From Gemmatimonadaceae bacterium (GTDB lineage: Bacteria > Gemmatimonadota > Gemmatimonadetes > Gemmatimonadales > Gemmatimonadaceae): a stretch of 34,345 nucleotides of DNA. Positions 22,943-31,770 of this stretch are shown one piece after another (the stretch's first letter is position 1; every line of letters starts with the position of its first letter). Made by a program: the position numbers and the translations under genes. The notes beneath the pieces are model-generated. The model had not been told where the DNA came from, did not search any database, and saw only the letters and a program-made list of their open reading frames with translations. The stretch lies in NCBI GenBank assembly GCA_025450035.1, contig JANWIF010000105.1:1-34345 (forward strand). Direction: 5' to 3'.

Positions 22943-24361
22943 TTAGACAATCCGCGCGCCGCCTGCGCGAACCTCGAGCTCGCGCACGTCAGGGTCATTG
23001 CCGCTGTTGCGCGTTTTCACGATTCGGAGCGTTCGCCTGGTTCGCTCCTCGCCGCGCAGCCCCAAGAGCAGCACATTGTCGGACATGTACGAAAAGCGAT
23101 GCTCGAAGTCGATCGTGCTCATCATGCTCTGTGTGGACTCAAAGGTCAGCACGGTCGTGACGTGGTGCACGGCCAGGTGTTGGACGAGAGCGTAGAGATA
23201 GTCATGCAGCCGCTGCGCATCGCTGGCTGCCATCACCAGGTCGCCGATAGCGTCCACCACCACGCGTCGAATGTCCTCTGTCTGGATGCGGTCGAAGATA
23301 CCGACAATGATACTGTCGATCTGTAACTCGACCGGCGACTCGTAGTGGAGGCTCAGGCCTCGCGCAATCGCCTCCTCCGCGCTCATGCCAAGCGATGCAA
23401 TCGCTCGCCGTAACTGCGCCGGGTTCTCCTGAAAGTTGACGTACAGCGTGGGCTCACCGCGCCGCACACCCTCGAGCGCGAATTGGAGGGCCAGCGTGGT
23501 CTTTCCCGACCCGGTCGGTCCCACGACCAGCGTCGTCGATCCGCGCCAGAGACCGCCCTCGAGCATCGCGTCGAGGCCTGCAACCCCCGTCGGCACGCGT
23601 TCGAGGCGTGGTTCGTAATCTTCCGGGATGCGCGGCGAGACGAGCCGCGGATACAGCTCGAGCCCAGCGTCCGTGATACGAAACGCGTGCTGCCCCTCTC
23701 GATAAGCGCTGCCACGCACCTTCAGCACGCGGAAAAATCGCTCGTCGCGCGTGCTCAGCGGATTCCGAGCCAATTCGATGATTCCGTCGCCGATGGCGAA
23801 TTCGGGGAAGCGCTGGACATCGTCGCTCGTGTACTCACCCAGCAAGAACGTGGTCACGTCGTAGGCGGACAAGAGGCCGGCAAGGTCTGAGACCATGCGC
23901 CGCATTTCCTGTATCGATGTGGCCAGGTCGTGGATTGCGCGGAACGAATCGATGACGATGAGCTTGGGCCGCGACGTCTTGATCATCTCGGTGAGCCACG
24001 GCACGAGGGCGCCCGGACCGTCAGACGCGAGCAAGAGTCCCAGATCGTGATACTGGATCTCCGTGCCTAACTTACGCTCGTCAAAGAAGTCGAAGCGCTG
24101 TACATAACTCACCACCGTGGTGAGCGGCTCGGACAGCGTCGTGACAAAGAGCAACGGCCGGTCGCCGTGCGCGTTCTCGAACAACAGCTGCTCGGCGAAT
24201 ATGGTCTTCCCCGTTCCCGGCTGCCCCATGACGATGTTGATCGAGTTGCTCGGGAATCCGCCGCCGAGCACATCGTCCGCTTGCGGGTTGCCGGTGCGCA
24301 CGCGCGGGAAGAGATCGAAAGGCGTGCCCTCGGCATGCAGGGCCGGCTCGTCTCTGATCAT
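22943..24361 (-). CDS. KaiC-like dual-domain RecA-type ATPase
   Basis: A 472-residue protein with two KaiC domains. The first has Walker A GQPGTGKT and Walker B LIVIDSFRAIH. The second, after a link with RVPTGVAGLDAMLEGGLWRG, has Walker A GPTGSGKT and Walker B RVVVDAIGDLV. The acidic residues after the Walker A-linked strand, where KaiC has its catalytic Glu pair, read TLSEP and NFQEN. The start ATG 24361 overlaps the receiver stop as ATGA, so translation is coupled; an upstream ATG would lie deep in the receiver gene. KaiC homologues outside cyanobacteria act as ATP-dependent signalling switches, so a role in processing the kinase/receiver signal is likely (inference). Confidence 0.92.
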   Translation of the reverse strand: MIRDEPALHAEGTPFDLFPRVRTGNPQADDVLGGGFPSNSINIVMGQPGTGKTIFAEQLLFENAHGDRPLLFVTTLSEPLTTVVSYVQRFDFFDERKLGTEIQYHDLGLLLASDGPGALVPWLTEMIKTSRPKLIVIDSFRAIHDLATSIQEMRRMVSDLAGLLSAYDVTTFLLGEYTSDDVQRFPEFAIGDGIIELARNPLSTRDERFFRVLKVRGSAYREGQHAFRITDAGLELYPRLVSPRIPEDYEPRLERVPTGVAGLDAMLEGGLWRGSTTLVVGPTGSGKTTLALQFALEGVRRGEPTLYVNFQENPAQLRRAIASLGMSAEEAIARGLSLHYESPVELQIDSIIVGIFDRIQTEDIRRVVVDAIGDLVMAASDAQRLHDYLYALVQHLAVHHVTTVLTFESTQSMMSTIDFEHRFSYMSDNVLLLGLRGEERTRRTLRIVKTRNSGNDPDVRELEVRAGGARIV

Positions 24362-24852
24362 GGTTGAGATCCCCCGGCCGATGACCGGCCAGTCGGCAAC
24401 TGGGTGGACGCACGCGAGCACGTCTCGAGCAGCGTCCGCACCGTATCCACGAGGCGGCGATCCGCCAACGGCTTCATGAGAAACGCATCCGCCCCCGCCT
24501 CTCGGGCTCGACTCTCAGCGGCCAAAATGCTGAAAACGAGGACCGCCGTGCCGCGCAGCGCGGGGTCCTTCTTGACGGCTCGACAGAGGGCGAGCCCATC
24601 GAGTTTGGGCACCAGGATCTCCGTAATGATGATGTAAGGCGCGACCGCGCGAGCCATCTCAAGCGCGGCCACTCCATCGGGGGCGAATTCGACGGCAAAA
24701 CCCGCCTCGTCCAGAAAGTACTCTTGGAGCGCACGGACGTGCGGATCGCGTTCGACGACCAGGATGATCGCGCGACCGTTGGGGCTGGGCGCGGGCGAGG
24801 ATGCGGGGTTTGACGCCGAACCGGCTTCGGGAGCTACTCTATGCATACCCAT
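24358..24852 (-). CDS. Degenerate receiver-domain protein
   Basis: A 164-residue CheY-like receiver flanked by a 25-residue Pro/Ser/Ala-rich N-terminus and a short Ser/Gly-rich tail. ILVVERDPHVRALQEYFLDE, then IIITEILVPKLDGLALC, AVLVFSILAAE and GADAFLMKPL give the receiver fold. The acid pair usually DD is ER, and the phospho-acceptor Asp is replaced by Glu (TEIL), while the conserved Lys is kept. It therefore cannot be phosphorylated in the usual way and may be locked in one state. The second ATG (24846) is better spaced from GGGG than the first. First gene of the operon with KaiC and the kinase. Confidence 0.87.
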   Translation of the reverse strand: MGMHRVAPEAGSASNPASSPAPSPNGRAIILVVERDPHVRALQEYFLDEAGFAVEFAPDGVAALEMARAVAPYIIITEILVPKLDGLALCRAVKKDPALRGTAVLVFSILAAESRAREAGADAFLMKPLADRRLVDTVRTLLETCSRASTQLPTGRSSAGGSQP

Positions 24853-25150
24853 TTCCCCGGGCGACCAAGACGATCGCCAACCTACTGCTCAAAGAGCTTC
24901 ACGGTTGCCAACGTAGCGAGCGTCTCACCCACGCCGAGCGTGGCGGAGGGCAGCAAAGATAATGTGGCGAATACGGCGCGCTGGCAAGGGCGCCAGCTGC
25001 GACATCATCTGGAATCACCGCGCAAGACCAGGCCGGTATCGAGCCGGGTCGCGATGGCAGCCACGCCGGCCAGCGCGGCCACGCCTAACCTGCGGGGGAT
25101 GCTCCTCCTGATCGCCCGCGGTTCGGGCGTGCCGACGCTTATCCTCCGTC
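24853..25150. other. Gene-free stretch upstream of the KaiC operon
   Basis: About 300 nt between the receiver start and the direct repeat. It should contain the operon promoter, but I see no good -35/-10 pair. A GTTAGGC motif lies at 25083. On the minus strand a short open stretch near 25005-25089 (LGVAALAGVAAIATR) looks like a lone hydrophobic helix without a start codon. Confidence 0.45.
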
Positions 25151-25265
25151 AAGCGCGTAGCATCGGCGGTTGGTGTAGGATCGCTTGCCGTTTCATTTGT
25201 GCATGGCAACTGTCGCAAGCCAGTGCCGATCGTTAGCCCGACCGGAGCACGTCCATCGGCTCGAG
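25151..25265 (+). repeat. Direct repeat, copy 2: flavoprotein 3'-end remnant + ADOP 3' end
   Basis: Block 1 (25151-25204) matches 51 of 54 bases with the flavoprotein 3' end at 15389-15442 and still reads KRVASAVG, but no flavoprotein gene precedes it. Block 2 (25235-25265) is the true 3' end of the intact ADOP permease gene and matches the stub at 15481-15511 in 30 of 31 bases. The 30 nt between the blocks differ from copy 1. Confidence 0.88.
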
Positions 25266-27713
25266 TCGCGCCGCGCGCCGCGCCGGAACATAGCTCGCCA
25301 CCAGCGCCACCCCGCACAGCACCACGAGCACCGCGGTGAACGCGACCGGATCGGCCGTACTCACCTCGTAGAGAAGCTGCTTGAGTACGCGCGTGGCCGC
25401 GAGCGCCGCTGCACCGCCGACTAACGCACCGATAAGCGAGAGCGCGATCCCCTGCGCCAACACCAGCCGCACGATGTCGGACGCGCCGGCGCCGAGGGCC
25501 ACGCGAATGCTGATCTCCCGCCCGCGCTGCGCGACCAGATACGAGATCACGCTGTAGACGCCAAGCGTCGCGAGCAGCAGCGCCACCGCGCCGAACACGC
25601 CGACGAGCAACAGCATGAAGCGTTGGTTGGCTACTGATCGCCCGATGATGTCCTCCACGGTGAGAAAGCGCATCGGCACGTCGGCGCGCACTTGCCGGAA
25701 CGCCGCGCGCGCGGCGCTGATGGTGCGCGTTTCGTTTGTCGTCGACATGATCACGTACATGTCGTCGCTGTTGCCGGGCCGCTGGCGATAGGAGACGTAG
25801 ACCGCCGGCTGGGGATCGGCCGCGAGTTCCTCCTCGCGCACGTCGCCCACGATGCCCACGATCGTGAGCGGCGTCAAATCGCCGTCGATGTTGCCGAATT
25901 CGATCACCTTGCCGATCGCGCTCTCGTTAGGCCACTGCTTCCTCGCCAGCGACGCGCTCACCACGGCGACCTCCGGCGCGCCGGCGCGGTCGCGGTCGTC
26001 GAACACACGACCGCCGAGCAGCGGGATGCTCATCGCCTTGAAGTAGTCCGCGCTGGCGAGACGATACGTTGCCCAACCGGTATGCGCCTTGTCCCGGAAC
26101 AGCGGCTCGAAGTCCTTGAACGTCAACTTCACGTCGGCGCCGGAAAGGACGAGAAAGTTTCCATTGCTGCTGCCGCCGGAGAATGGCGCGGCGTCCGATA
26201 GGCCGACGTTCCCGACGCCGGAGATGGCTTGGGCGCGGTCGACGAGCTCGTCGTAGTACTGCGTACGCCGCGACAGATCGACGCTGTTCCGGCCGCCGCC
26301 CGCGTCGAACGCGGTGCCGGCCACCACCATTCCGTGCGTACGAAAGCCGGGATCGACTGTCATCAAGCGCACGAAGCTGTGGGCGAGGAGCCCGGCGCCG
26401 ATCAACAGCACGACCGTCATGGCAAGCTGCACGACGACGAGCGATCCGCGGATGCGATAGCTGGCGCCGCCGCCGCCCTGCGTGCGCTGCGACTGCGACA
26501 GCGCGGCCCGCAGGTCGCCGCGCGAACCGCGCCACGCCGCGATCAGGCCGAGCACGATCGCCGTTCCGGCCGAGAGCGCGATCGCGAACAGCAGGACGCG
26601 CCAGTCGAGTTGAATTTCGCCGAGCCGGGGAATGAGCGCCGGCCGCAGCACGAGGAGCACGCGCATGCCCGCCACGGCGAGCAGCACGCCGCCCACGCAC
26701 CCCACCGCCGACAACAGCGACGTCTCGATGAGCAATTGCTGCGCCAACCGCGCCCGCCCGGCGCCGATCGCCAGCCGAACGGCGATCTCGTTCTCGCGCA
26801 CGGCCAAACGCGCGATCAACAGGTTCGCGACGTTCGCGCACGCGATGAGCAGCAACACGCCCGACGCGCCAAGCACCAGCAGCAGCAGCGGCTTCATGTC
26901 CCCGACGATCTGGTCGCGAAGCGAGACCACGGCGCCGTCGAATGTCCACGTTGCATCGCCGACCGCGGCGTGAAGGCGCTGGAGCAGCGTCGACACGTCG
27001 AGCGTGGCCCGCGCGAGTGTTACGCCGTCCTTCATTCGCCCAACAACCAGCCAGTTGTGCGCGGTGTAGCTGGTGTTCTTCTCGAACTCTTCGCGCGGAT
27101 ACCAGATGTCGTCATCGGCGGGGAACTCCTGGCCGGCCGGAAGCACGCCCACGACGGTCATCGGCGTCGTGCCGTTCCGTAACGTCGATCCGATCGCGCT
27201 CGGCGACGCGCCGAACTGCCGGGTCCACAATCCGTGACTGATCACCACGGCCATCGGCGCGCCGATCTGCTGCTCCTCTGGTACGAAGAACTTCCCGAGC
27301 ACCGGCTTCACGCCCAACACGTCGAAGAATTGCTTCGACACCGCCGACGCCGTCACCCGAACGGCTTCACCGTTGTTGGAGATCGTCATGCCGCTGATGT
27401 TGTATTCGGCTAACGCGCTGAAGCTGCGATTCTCCGCGGCGACGTGGTCGAATGTCGGATCGGCAAAGCGCAGCTCATGCCCCTTGGCGTCGCGTCCCCA
27501 CAGCTGCACCATCTGCTCCGGGCGATCGAACGGCAGCGGCCGGAGCACGACGCCGTTGACGACGCTGAAAATCGCCGTCGTGGCGCCGACGCCGAGTGCG
27601 AGCGTCAGCGCCGCAACCACGGCGAAGCCGGGTGACTTGCGGAACTGACGCAGCGCAAACCGCAGGTCCTGAACGACGGTGTACATTCGCTCGCGAAATT
27701 CGGTGCGTTGCAT
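25233..27713 (-). CDS. ADOP-family ABC permease (FtsX/MacB type), first copy
   Basis: An 826-residue permease of the acidobacterial duplicated orphan permease type: two MacB/FtsX units in one chain. The N-terminal signature is LRFALRQFRKSPGFAVVAAL then LALGVGATTAIFSVVNGVVL. A periplasmic MacB_PCD domain (to about residue 270) precedes a three-helix FtsX core (LIACANVANLLIARLAVRE), and a second periplasmic domain and FtsX core follow, ending ARRAARLEPMDVLRSG. ATG 27713 has a GAGG ribosome site; MYTVVQDL at 27686 is an alternative. No ABC ATPase or membrane-fusion protein lies nearby, as is usual for this family. The substrate is unknown. Convergent with a flavoprotein remnant. Confidence 0.92.
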   Translation of the reverse strand: MQRTEFRERMYTVVQDLRFALRQFRKSPGFAVVAALTLALGVGATTAIFSVVNGVVLRPLPFDRPEQMVQLWGRDAKGHELRFADPTFDHVAAENRSFSALAEYNISGMTISNNGEAVRVTASAVSKQFFDVLGVKPVLGKFFVPEEQQIGAPMAVVISHGLWTRQFGASPSAIGSTLRNGTTPMTVVGVLPAGQEFPADDDIWYPREEFEKNTSYTAHNWLVVGRMKDGVTLARATLDVSTLLQRLHAAVGDATWTFDGAVVSLRDQIVGDMKPLLLLVLGASGVLLLIACANVANLLIARLAVRENEIAVRLAIGAGRARLAQQLLIETSLLSAVGCVGGVLLAVAGMRVLLVLRPALIPRLGEIQLDWRVLLFAIALSAGTAIVLGLIAAWRGSRGDLRAALSQSQRTQGGGGASYRIRGSLVVVQLAMTVVLLIGAGLLAHSFVRLMTVDPGFRTHGMVVAGTAFDAGGGRNSVDLSRRTQYYDELVDRAQAISGVGNVGLSDAAPFSGGSSNGNFLVLSGADVKLTFKDFEPLFRDKAHTGWATYRLASADYFKAMSIPLLGGRVFDDRDRAGAPEVAVVSASLARKQWPNESAIGKVIEFGNIDGDLTPLTIVGIVGDVREEELAADPQPAVYVSYRQRPGNSDDMYVIMSTTNETRTISAARAAFRQVRADVPMRFLTVEDIIGRSVANQRFMLLLVGVFGAVALLLATLGVYSVISYLVAQRGREISIRVALGAGASDIVRLVLAQGIALSLIGALVGGAAALAATRVLKQLLYEVSTADPVAFTAVLVVLCGVALVASYVPARRAARLEPMDVLRSG

Positions 27714-27822
27714 GTGAGCTACCTCGTTCGATACGCAGTAGGCCCTGAGACCTTCCATGTCGCCGAACCTGCGGAGGGCTTCGGCGTACTCGTCTTCTCG
27801 AGACAGCCCCGCCGCTATCGAA

Positions 27823-28944
27823 CTACTTGCCGATGATGAGGATGGTGAACGATCCTGGAATCGCCGGCCCCTGACGGAAGCGACCCTGCTCGTCGCCCGG
27901 CGTCGGCGGCGGCACCGGTCCGCGCTCGAGGCTCATCGTCAGGATGTGATTGGTCTTCCGGTCGAGCGTGATCGTGCGCGCGCCGACCATGGTCTGGAGA
28001 TTCTGCTCGACCTCGAAGCTGGTCGGAGTGGTCTCCTTGACGACCGTGAGCGTGCCGTTGCTGTGCGTGCTGAACGCTTCCATGGTGGCAGGATTGAATA
28101 CCGCACCGTCGGACCTGCCGGCGAGCGGCAGGCTGGCCAGAATCTTTCCGTTAGTCGCGCTCAGGATCACCATCATCGGCTGCGGGGGATCCGCCGGCGG
28201 GTTCCCCGATTCGGCGCAGGCGGCGAACAGCACGTGATGCGCCGCGTCGAGCGCAAGCCCGTTGCAGCGGCCCCGATCGCCTAACGAGTAATGCGCGGTC
28301 GCCTTCATCGTTTTCGCGTCGACCACGGTCACGCTCCCCGCGGAGTCCTGCATGACGACGTACAAGGTTCCCCTGCCGTCGGTCGCCGCTTCTTCCGGGA
28401 CGCCGCCGAGGTCGATCGTGCCGAGCACCGTACCGTCCTTCGCGTCGATGACGGTGGCGTTCCTCGTCGGATGACTGAAGATGTAGACGCGCTCGTTGAA
28501 CGCATCGAACAGAATGCCGTCCGGCCGCGCGGGGGCGACGTCGATCTGCTTGATCAGGGTCAAGGCTTTCGTGTCGAACATCGAGACGGCCGGGCTGCTC
28601 GAGAAGCCATGGCCGGATTTCGGGTCCACCACCACGCCCTGGCCTCCGGTATTCGGGAGTTCGCCGATGGGCGCGAGCGTCTCGAGATCGAACACGGTGA
28701 TACGGCCAGGCACGGCTGGCTTGGCCGGCGTACTATCGGTGGCTGCGACAGCGCGCGAGCCGCCCCGCGGAATGTACAGGCGACGGCCGGCGACATCGGC
28801 GTAGATGTAGTCGTACCCCCCTTCGCCGCCCACGCGCGCGGACTTGAGCACCTTGTACGGTCCGTTCGCTGGTGTCTGTTGGGCATCGAGCGCTTGGCCG
28901 AGGAAGGCTACGGCGAGAGCGGCGAGCAAGCCAATGCGGTGCAT
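27823..28944 (-). CDS. Secreted YVTN/YncE-like beta-propeller protein
   Basis: A 373-residue exported protein. The signal peptide MHRIGLLAALAVAFLGQALD ends near AQQ. Then come about seven repeats of a YVTN-type beta-propeller: ADVAGRRLYIPRGG, TVFDLETLAPIGELPNTGGQ, SMFDTKALTLIKQIDVAPA, VIDAKDGTVLGTIDLGG and VVDAKTMKATAHYSLGD. The C-terminus is Pro/Gly-rich (PVPPPTPGDEQGR). Related proteins bind ligands or partners in the periplasm; no catalytic site is visible. It lies between two ADOP permeases on the same strand, about 110-125 nt from each, so it could supply a periplasmic partner for them (inference). Confidence 0.87.
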   Translation of the reverse strand: MHRIGLLAALAVAFLGQALDAQQTPANGPYKVLKSARVGGEGGYDYIYADVAGRRLYIPRGGSRAVAATDSTPAKPAVPGRITVFDLETLAPIGELPNTGGQGVVVDPKSGHGFSSSPAVSMFDTKALTLIKQIDVAPARPDGILFDAFNERVYIFSHPTRNATVIDAKDGTVLGTIDLGGVPEEAATDGRGTLYVVMQDSAGSVTVVDAKTMKATAHYSLGDRGRCNGLALDAAHHVLFAACAESGNPPADPPQPMMVILSATNGKILASLPLAGRSDGAVFNPATMEAFSTHSNGTLTVVKETTPTSFEVEQNLQTMVGARTITLDRKTNHILTMSLERGPVPPPTPGDEQGRFRQGPAIPGSFTILIIGK

Positions 28945-29069
28945 GAGCGGGTACCGTTAGCGAGGGAGGGCGGGCAGTGGGACGCGTGACCATACTGCGG
29001 CACGGGGCCGCGAGTGTCAAACGCCGTGCCGTCGCGTTCGCCGCAGCAACGCGCAGCCCTCGATCGGCA

Positions 29070-31766
29070 CTACTCCGCGCGCAGTGTGATCGATGGGTCC
29101 ACGCGCGCCGCACGTTGCGCGGGCAACCAACTGGCGAGCACAGCAACGGCCGTGAGCAGCACTGTCACGCCAACATACGTGATCGGGTCAAGGCGTGACA
29201 CGCCGAACAACAGTGACTCGAGCAGCCGGCTCGCGGCCACCGCGCCGCCGAGTCCGATCGCGACGCCGAGCGCGGCGAGCTTCACACCGCCGCCGATGAC
29301 GTGTGCCACGATGTCTCGCGACGCGGCACCGAGTGCGGTACGAATTCCTATCTCGCGCGTGCGCTCGGTGACGCTTCCCGAGATGACGCCGTACATCCCG
29401 ACCGCGGCGAGCACCAATGCCGCGAGCGCGAACGTCTCGATCACGAGGAACGCGAAGCGCCGTTGTGACGCCGACGCGGCGATCAATCCGTTCATGGTGA
29501 CGATGCGCCGAACGGGCTGATCGGGGTCGACCGACCAGATCGCCCGCCTAACGCTCGGCGCGAGCGCCGCGGCGTCGCCGGTCGTCCGGACGACGAGCGA
29601 CTGGACGTTGTCCACCCACGACCATTGGCCGATCGGAACGTAGAACGCGTCGGTTTGTGAGAGGGCAAGTGACTCCTGTTTCACGTCGCCAACCACACCA
29701 ACGACCACATCCCAGGGCCGCGTGCTGCCGGCTTCGGGGCCGAACCGAACGCGCTGGCCGATGGGATTCTCATCGCCGAACTCGCGCCGCGCGAACGCCT
29801 CGCTCAGCACAACGACCTCCGGCGAGCCCCCCCCGCCCCCCCCGCCCTCCCCGCCCCCCCCCCCGGAACGGTCGCTCGCGTCAAACAGCCGGCCGCGGCG
29901 CAGCGGTATGCGCATCGTCGCGAAGTAGCCAGGACTCACCGCATACCGCAGCGCACTCCCGTCCTCCCCCGGCGTCAGCGATGGCTTCGACTGAAATTCG
30001 TAGCCATATCCATCGAGCTCGCCGCTCAACGGCAGTTGGCTCGTCATCGCTGCCGCGGCAACACCGGGCACATGACGGACGGCGTCGAGCGCCTGGTCGA
30101 AATACCGTGCTCTCGCGGAGTCGGAGTGGTATGCGCGACCCGCGTCGACGATTTGCATGGTCAGCAGGCCCGGCGCGTCGAAGCCAGGCGCGACAGCGAA
30201 GAGGCGGTCGAGGCTGCGCATCAGCAGTCCGGCGCTCGCGAGCAGAACGAGCGCGAGCGCCACTTCGGCAACCACCAGGGAACTGCGCGCCAGGGCGCGG
30301 CCGCCAACGGTGCGCCGTGAACTCTCCTGCAGTCCGTCGCGCAACCCAGCGCGCGCGGCGCCAAGCGCGGGCACGAAACCAACGGCCAGGCCGACGATCG
30401 TCGTCGCCGCGAGCGCGAACACGAACACGGATCCGTCGACACGGATCGCGTCCACACGCGGCAATCCCGGCGGACTGAGCGCCACGAGCGCGCGCACCCC
30501 GGCCACGGCTACGACGAGGCCCAGCACGCCGCCGATCGCGGCGAGCATCAGGCTCTCCGTTAGCAATTGCCGCAGCAGCCGCCCGCGGCCCGCGCCCAAC
30601 GCGAGGCGCATCGCGAACTCGCCGCGCCGTTGGGCGCCTCGCGCGATGAGCAGATTGGTGACATTCACACAGGCGATGACGAGGAGCAGAAGCGCCGAGC
30701 CGATCATCGCGAACAGCGCCGGCTTCGCGGCGTAGGCAACGTCGTCCTGCATCGAATGCACGAGCAATCCATGGCGCATGTCCGCCCAAACGGGCCGCGG
30801 AAACTCCGGAGTGGTCGCGCGCCCGATGGCTTTGGTCTCGCGCGACGCGCCGTCAATGGTCGCGTTCGCCGCGAGGCGGCCGATGATCCGGTAGTGGTGG
30901 CCCCACTCGCGCGAGGTGAACGGCGCCGGCGCAGGTTCCTGCATCGGCGCCCAGATATCGGTCGACGGCGCGATGACGTTCGCAAAGTCGCGGGGCATGA
31001 CACCGATGACGACATACACATCGTCACTCAGCATCACCGTCCGGCCGACGATCGACCGATCGCCCCCGAACCGGCGTTGCACGAGACGGTCGCTCAGGAT
31101 CGCGACATTGGGCCCGCCCACCCGATCCTCGACGTTACTGAAGTCGCGGCCGACGGTCGGCGACACCCCGAGCGCGCGGAAGTAGTCCGCGCTCACGCGC
31201 TGGCCGTGGAGGCGCTCCGGCTCGGTGGTGCCCGTGAGCGACGGTCCCCATTGGTCGGCCGCCGCCAGCGCCGCGAACGACGTGCTTCGCGCCCGCAGCT
31301 CATTGAACGTGCCTAACGTAGGATCCTGCGGCGATCCGTCATCGGCCTGGTCGGCGACCGTGACGAGGCGGTCGGCGTGCGGATAGGGCAGGGACGCGAA
31401 GAGAATCGGGTTCACGGCCCCGAAGATCGCGGTCGTCGCGCCGATGCCGAGCGCCAACGTCAGGACCGTCACGACCGTGAAGCCCGGGGCGGCGCGCAGC
31501 CGCCGAATCGCATAGCGCAGATCGGCGGCCACGCTCTCGACGGTGTTCTCCCAGCCGTACGTACGGAGCTGCTCGCGCGCCACCGTCGCATTGCCGAGTT
31601 CCATCCGCGCGGCGCGGAGCGCCTCGGCCGGTGACAGACCGCGCTCCGCGTGGGCCGCAGTGGCGCGGTCCAGATAGTCCTGTATCTCGTCGCGCGCGTC
31701 GCGGTCCGACGCGCGCCGATTGGCGAGCGCGTGGAGCCCGCGCGTCACGTGGCGCCAGAGCGACAT
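29070..31766 (-). CDS. ADOP-family ABC permease with N-terminal prefix, second copy
   Basis: An 898-residue ADOP permease. It starts with a ~90-residue cytoplasmic prefix domain (EIQDYLDRATAAHAERGLSP, then EALRAARMELGN) often seen in ADOP proteins encoded next to PadR. LRYAIRRLRAAPGFTVVTVL and LALGIGATTAIFGAVNPILF follow, then the first periplasmic domain, an FtsX core with VNVTNLLIARGAQRRGEFAM, and the second half. ATG 31766 lies four bases after the padR stop with GAGGTG as ribosome site. The second periplasmic domain contains a Gly/Glu run (GGGGGEGGGGGGG) encoded by long C-runs (29827-29864), where the other two permeases have just a few residues. There is no ATPase partner. Confidence 0.92.
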   Translation of the reverse strand: MSLWRHVTRGLHALANRRASDRDARDEIQDYLDRATAAHAERGLSPAEALRAARMELGNATVAREQLRTYGWENTVESVAADLRYAIRRLRAAPGFTVVTVLTLALGIGATTAIFGAVNPILFASLPYPHADRLVTVADQADDGSPQDPTLGTFNELRARSTSFAALAAADQWGPSLTGTTEPERLHGQRVSADYFRALGVSPTVGRDFSNVEDRVGGPNVAILSDRLVQRRFGGDRSIVGRTVMLSDDVYVVIGVMPRDFANVIAPSTDIWAPMQEPAPAPFTSREWGHHYRIIGRLAANATIDGASRETKAIGRATTPEFPRPVWADMRHGLLVHSMQDDVAYAAKPALFAMIGSALLLLVIACVNVTNLLIARGAQRRGEFAMRLALGAGRGRLLRQLLTESLMLAAIGGVLGLVVAVAGVRALVALSPPGLPRVDAIRVDGSVFVFALAATTIVGLAVGFVPALGAARAGLRDGLQESSRRTVGGRALARSSLVVAEVALALVLLASAGLLMRSLDRLFAVAPGFDAPGLLTMQIVDAGRAYHSDSARARYFDQALDAVRHVPGVAAAAMTSQLPLSGELDGYGYEFQSKPSLTPGEDGSALRYAVSPGYFATMRIPLRRGRLFDASDRSGGGGGEGGGGGGGSPEVVVLSEAFARREFGDENPIGQRVRFGPEAGSTRPWDVVVGVVGDVKQESLALSQTDAFYVPIGQWSWVDNVQSLVVRTTGDAAALAPSVRRAIWSVDPDQPVRRIVTMNGLIAASASQRRFAFLVIETFALAALVLAAVGMYGVISGSVTERTREIGIRTALGAASRDIVAHVIGGGVKLAALGVAIGLGGAVAASRLLESLLFGVSRLDPITYVGVTVLLTAVAVLASWLPAQRAARVDPSITLRAE
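29827..29864 (-). repeat. Long homopolymer tract inside ADOP gene
   Basis: On the + strand the runs are C8, G, C8, G, C3TC4, G, C11. Read on the coding strand they encode a 14-residue Gly/Glu stretch. Homopolymers of 8-11 are highly slippage-prone; a one-base change would frameshift the permease about two thirds of the way through. The tract could also hold sequencing error. Confidence 0.85.
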
Positions 31767-31770
31767 GCCG

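Noticed and set aside
15389-25265. Block between the direct repeats as an integrative mobile element
   Set aside because: No integrase, transposase, recombinase or transfer gene is seen within it; its genes look chromosomal and carry the GTTAGGC motif. Kept only as a rearrangement.
26229-27182. Plus-strand frame of 317 codons opposite the first ADOP permease
   Set aside because: Very rich in Arg, His and Gln, with no domain pattern; the permease explains the region fully.
28945-29069. Promoter between the second ADOP gene and the propeller gene
   Set aside because: No -35/-10 pair at acceptable spacing could be supported by eye.
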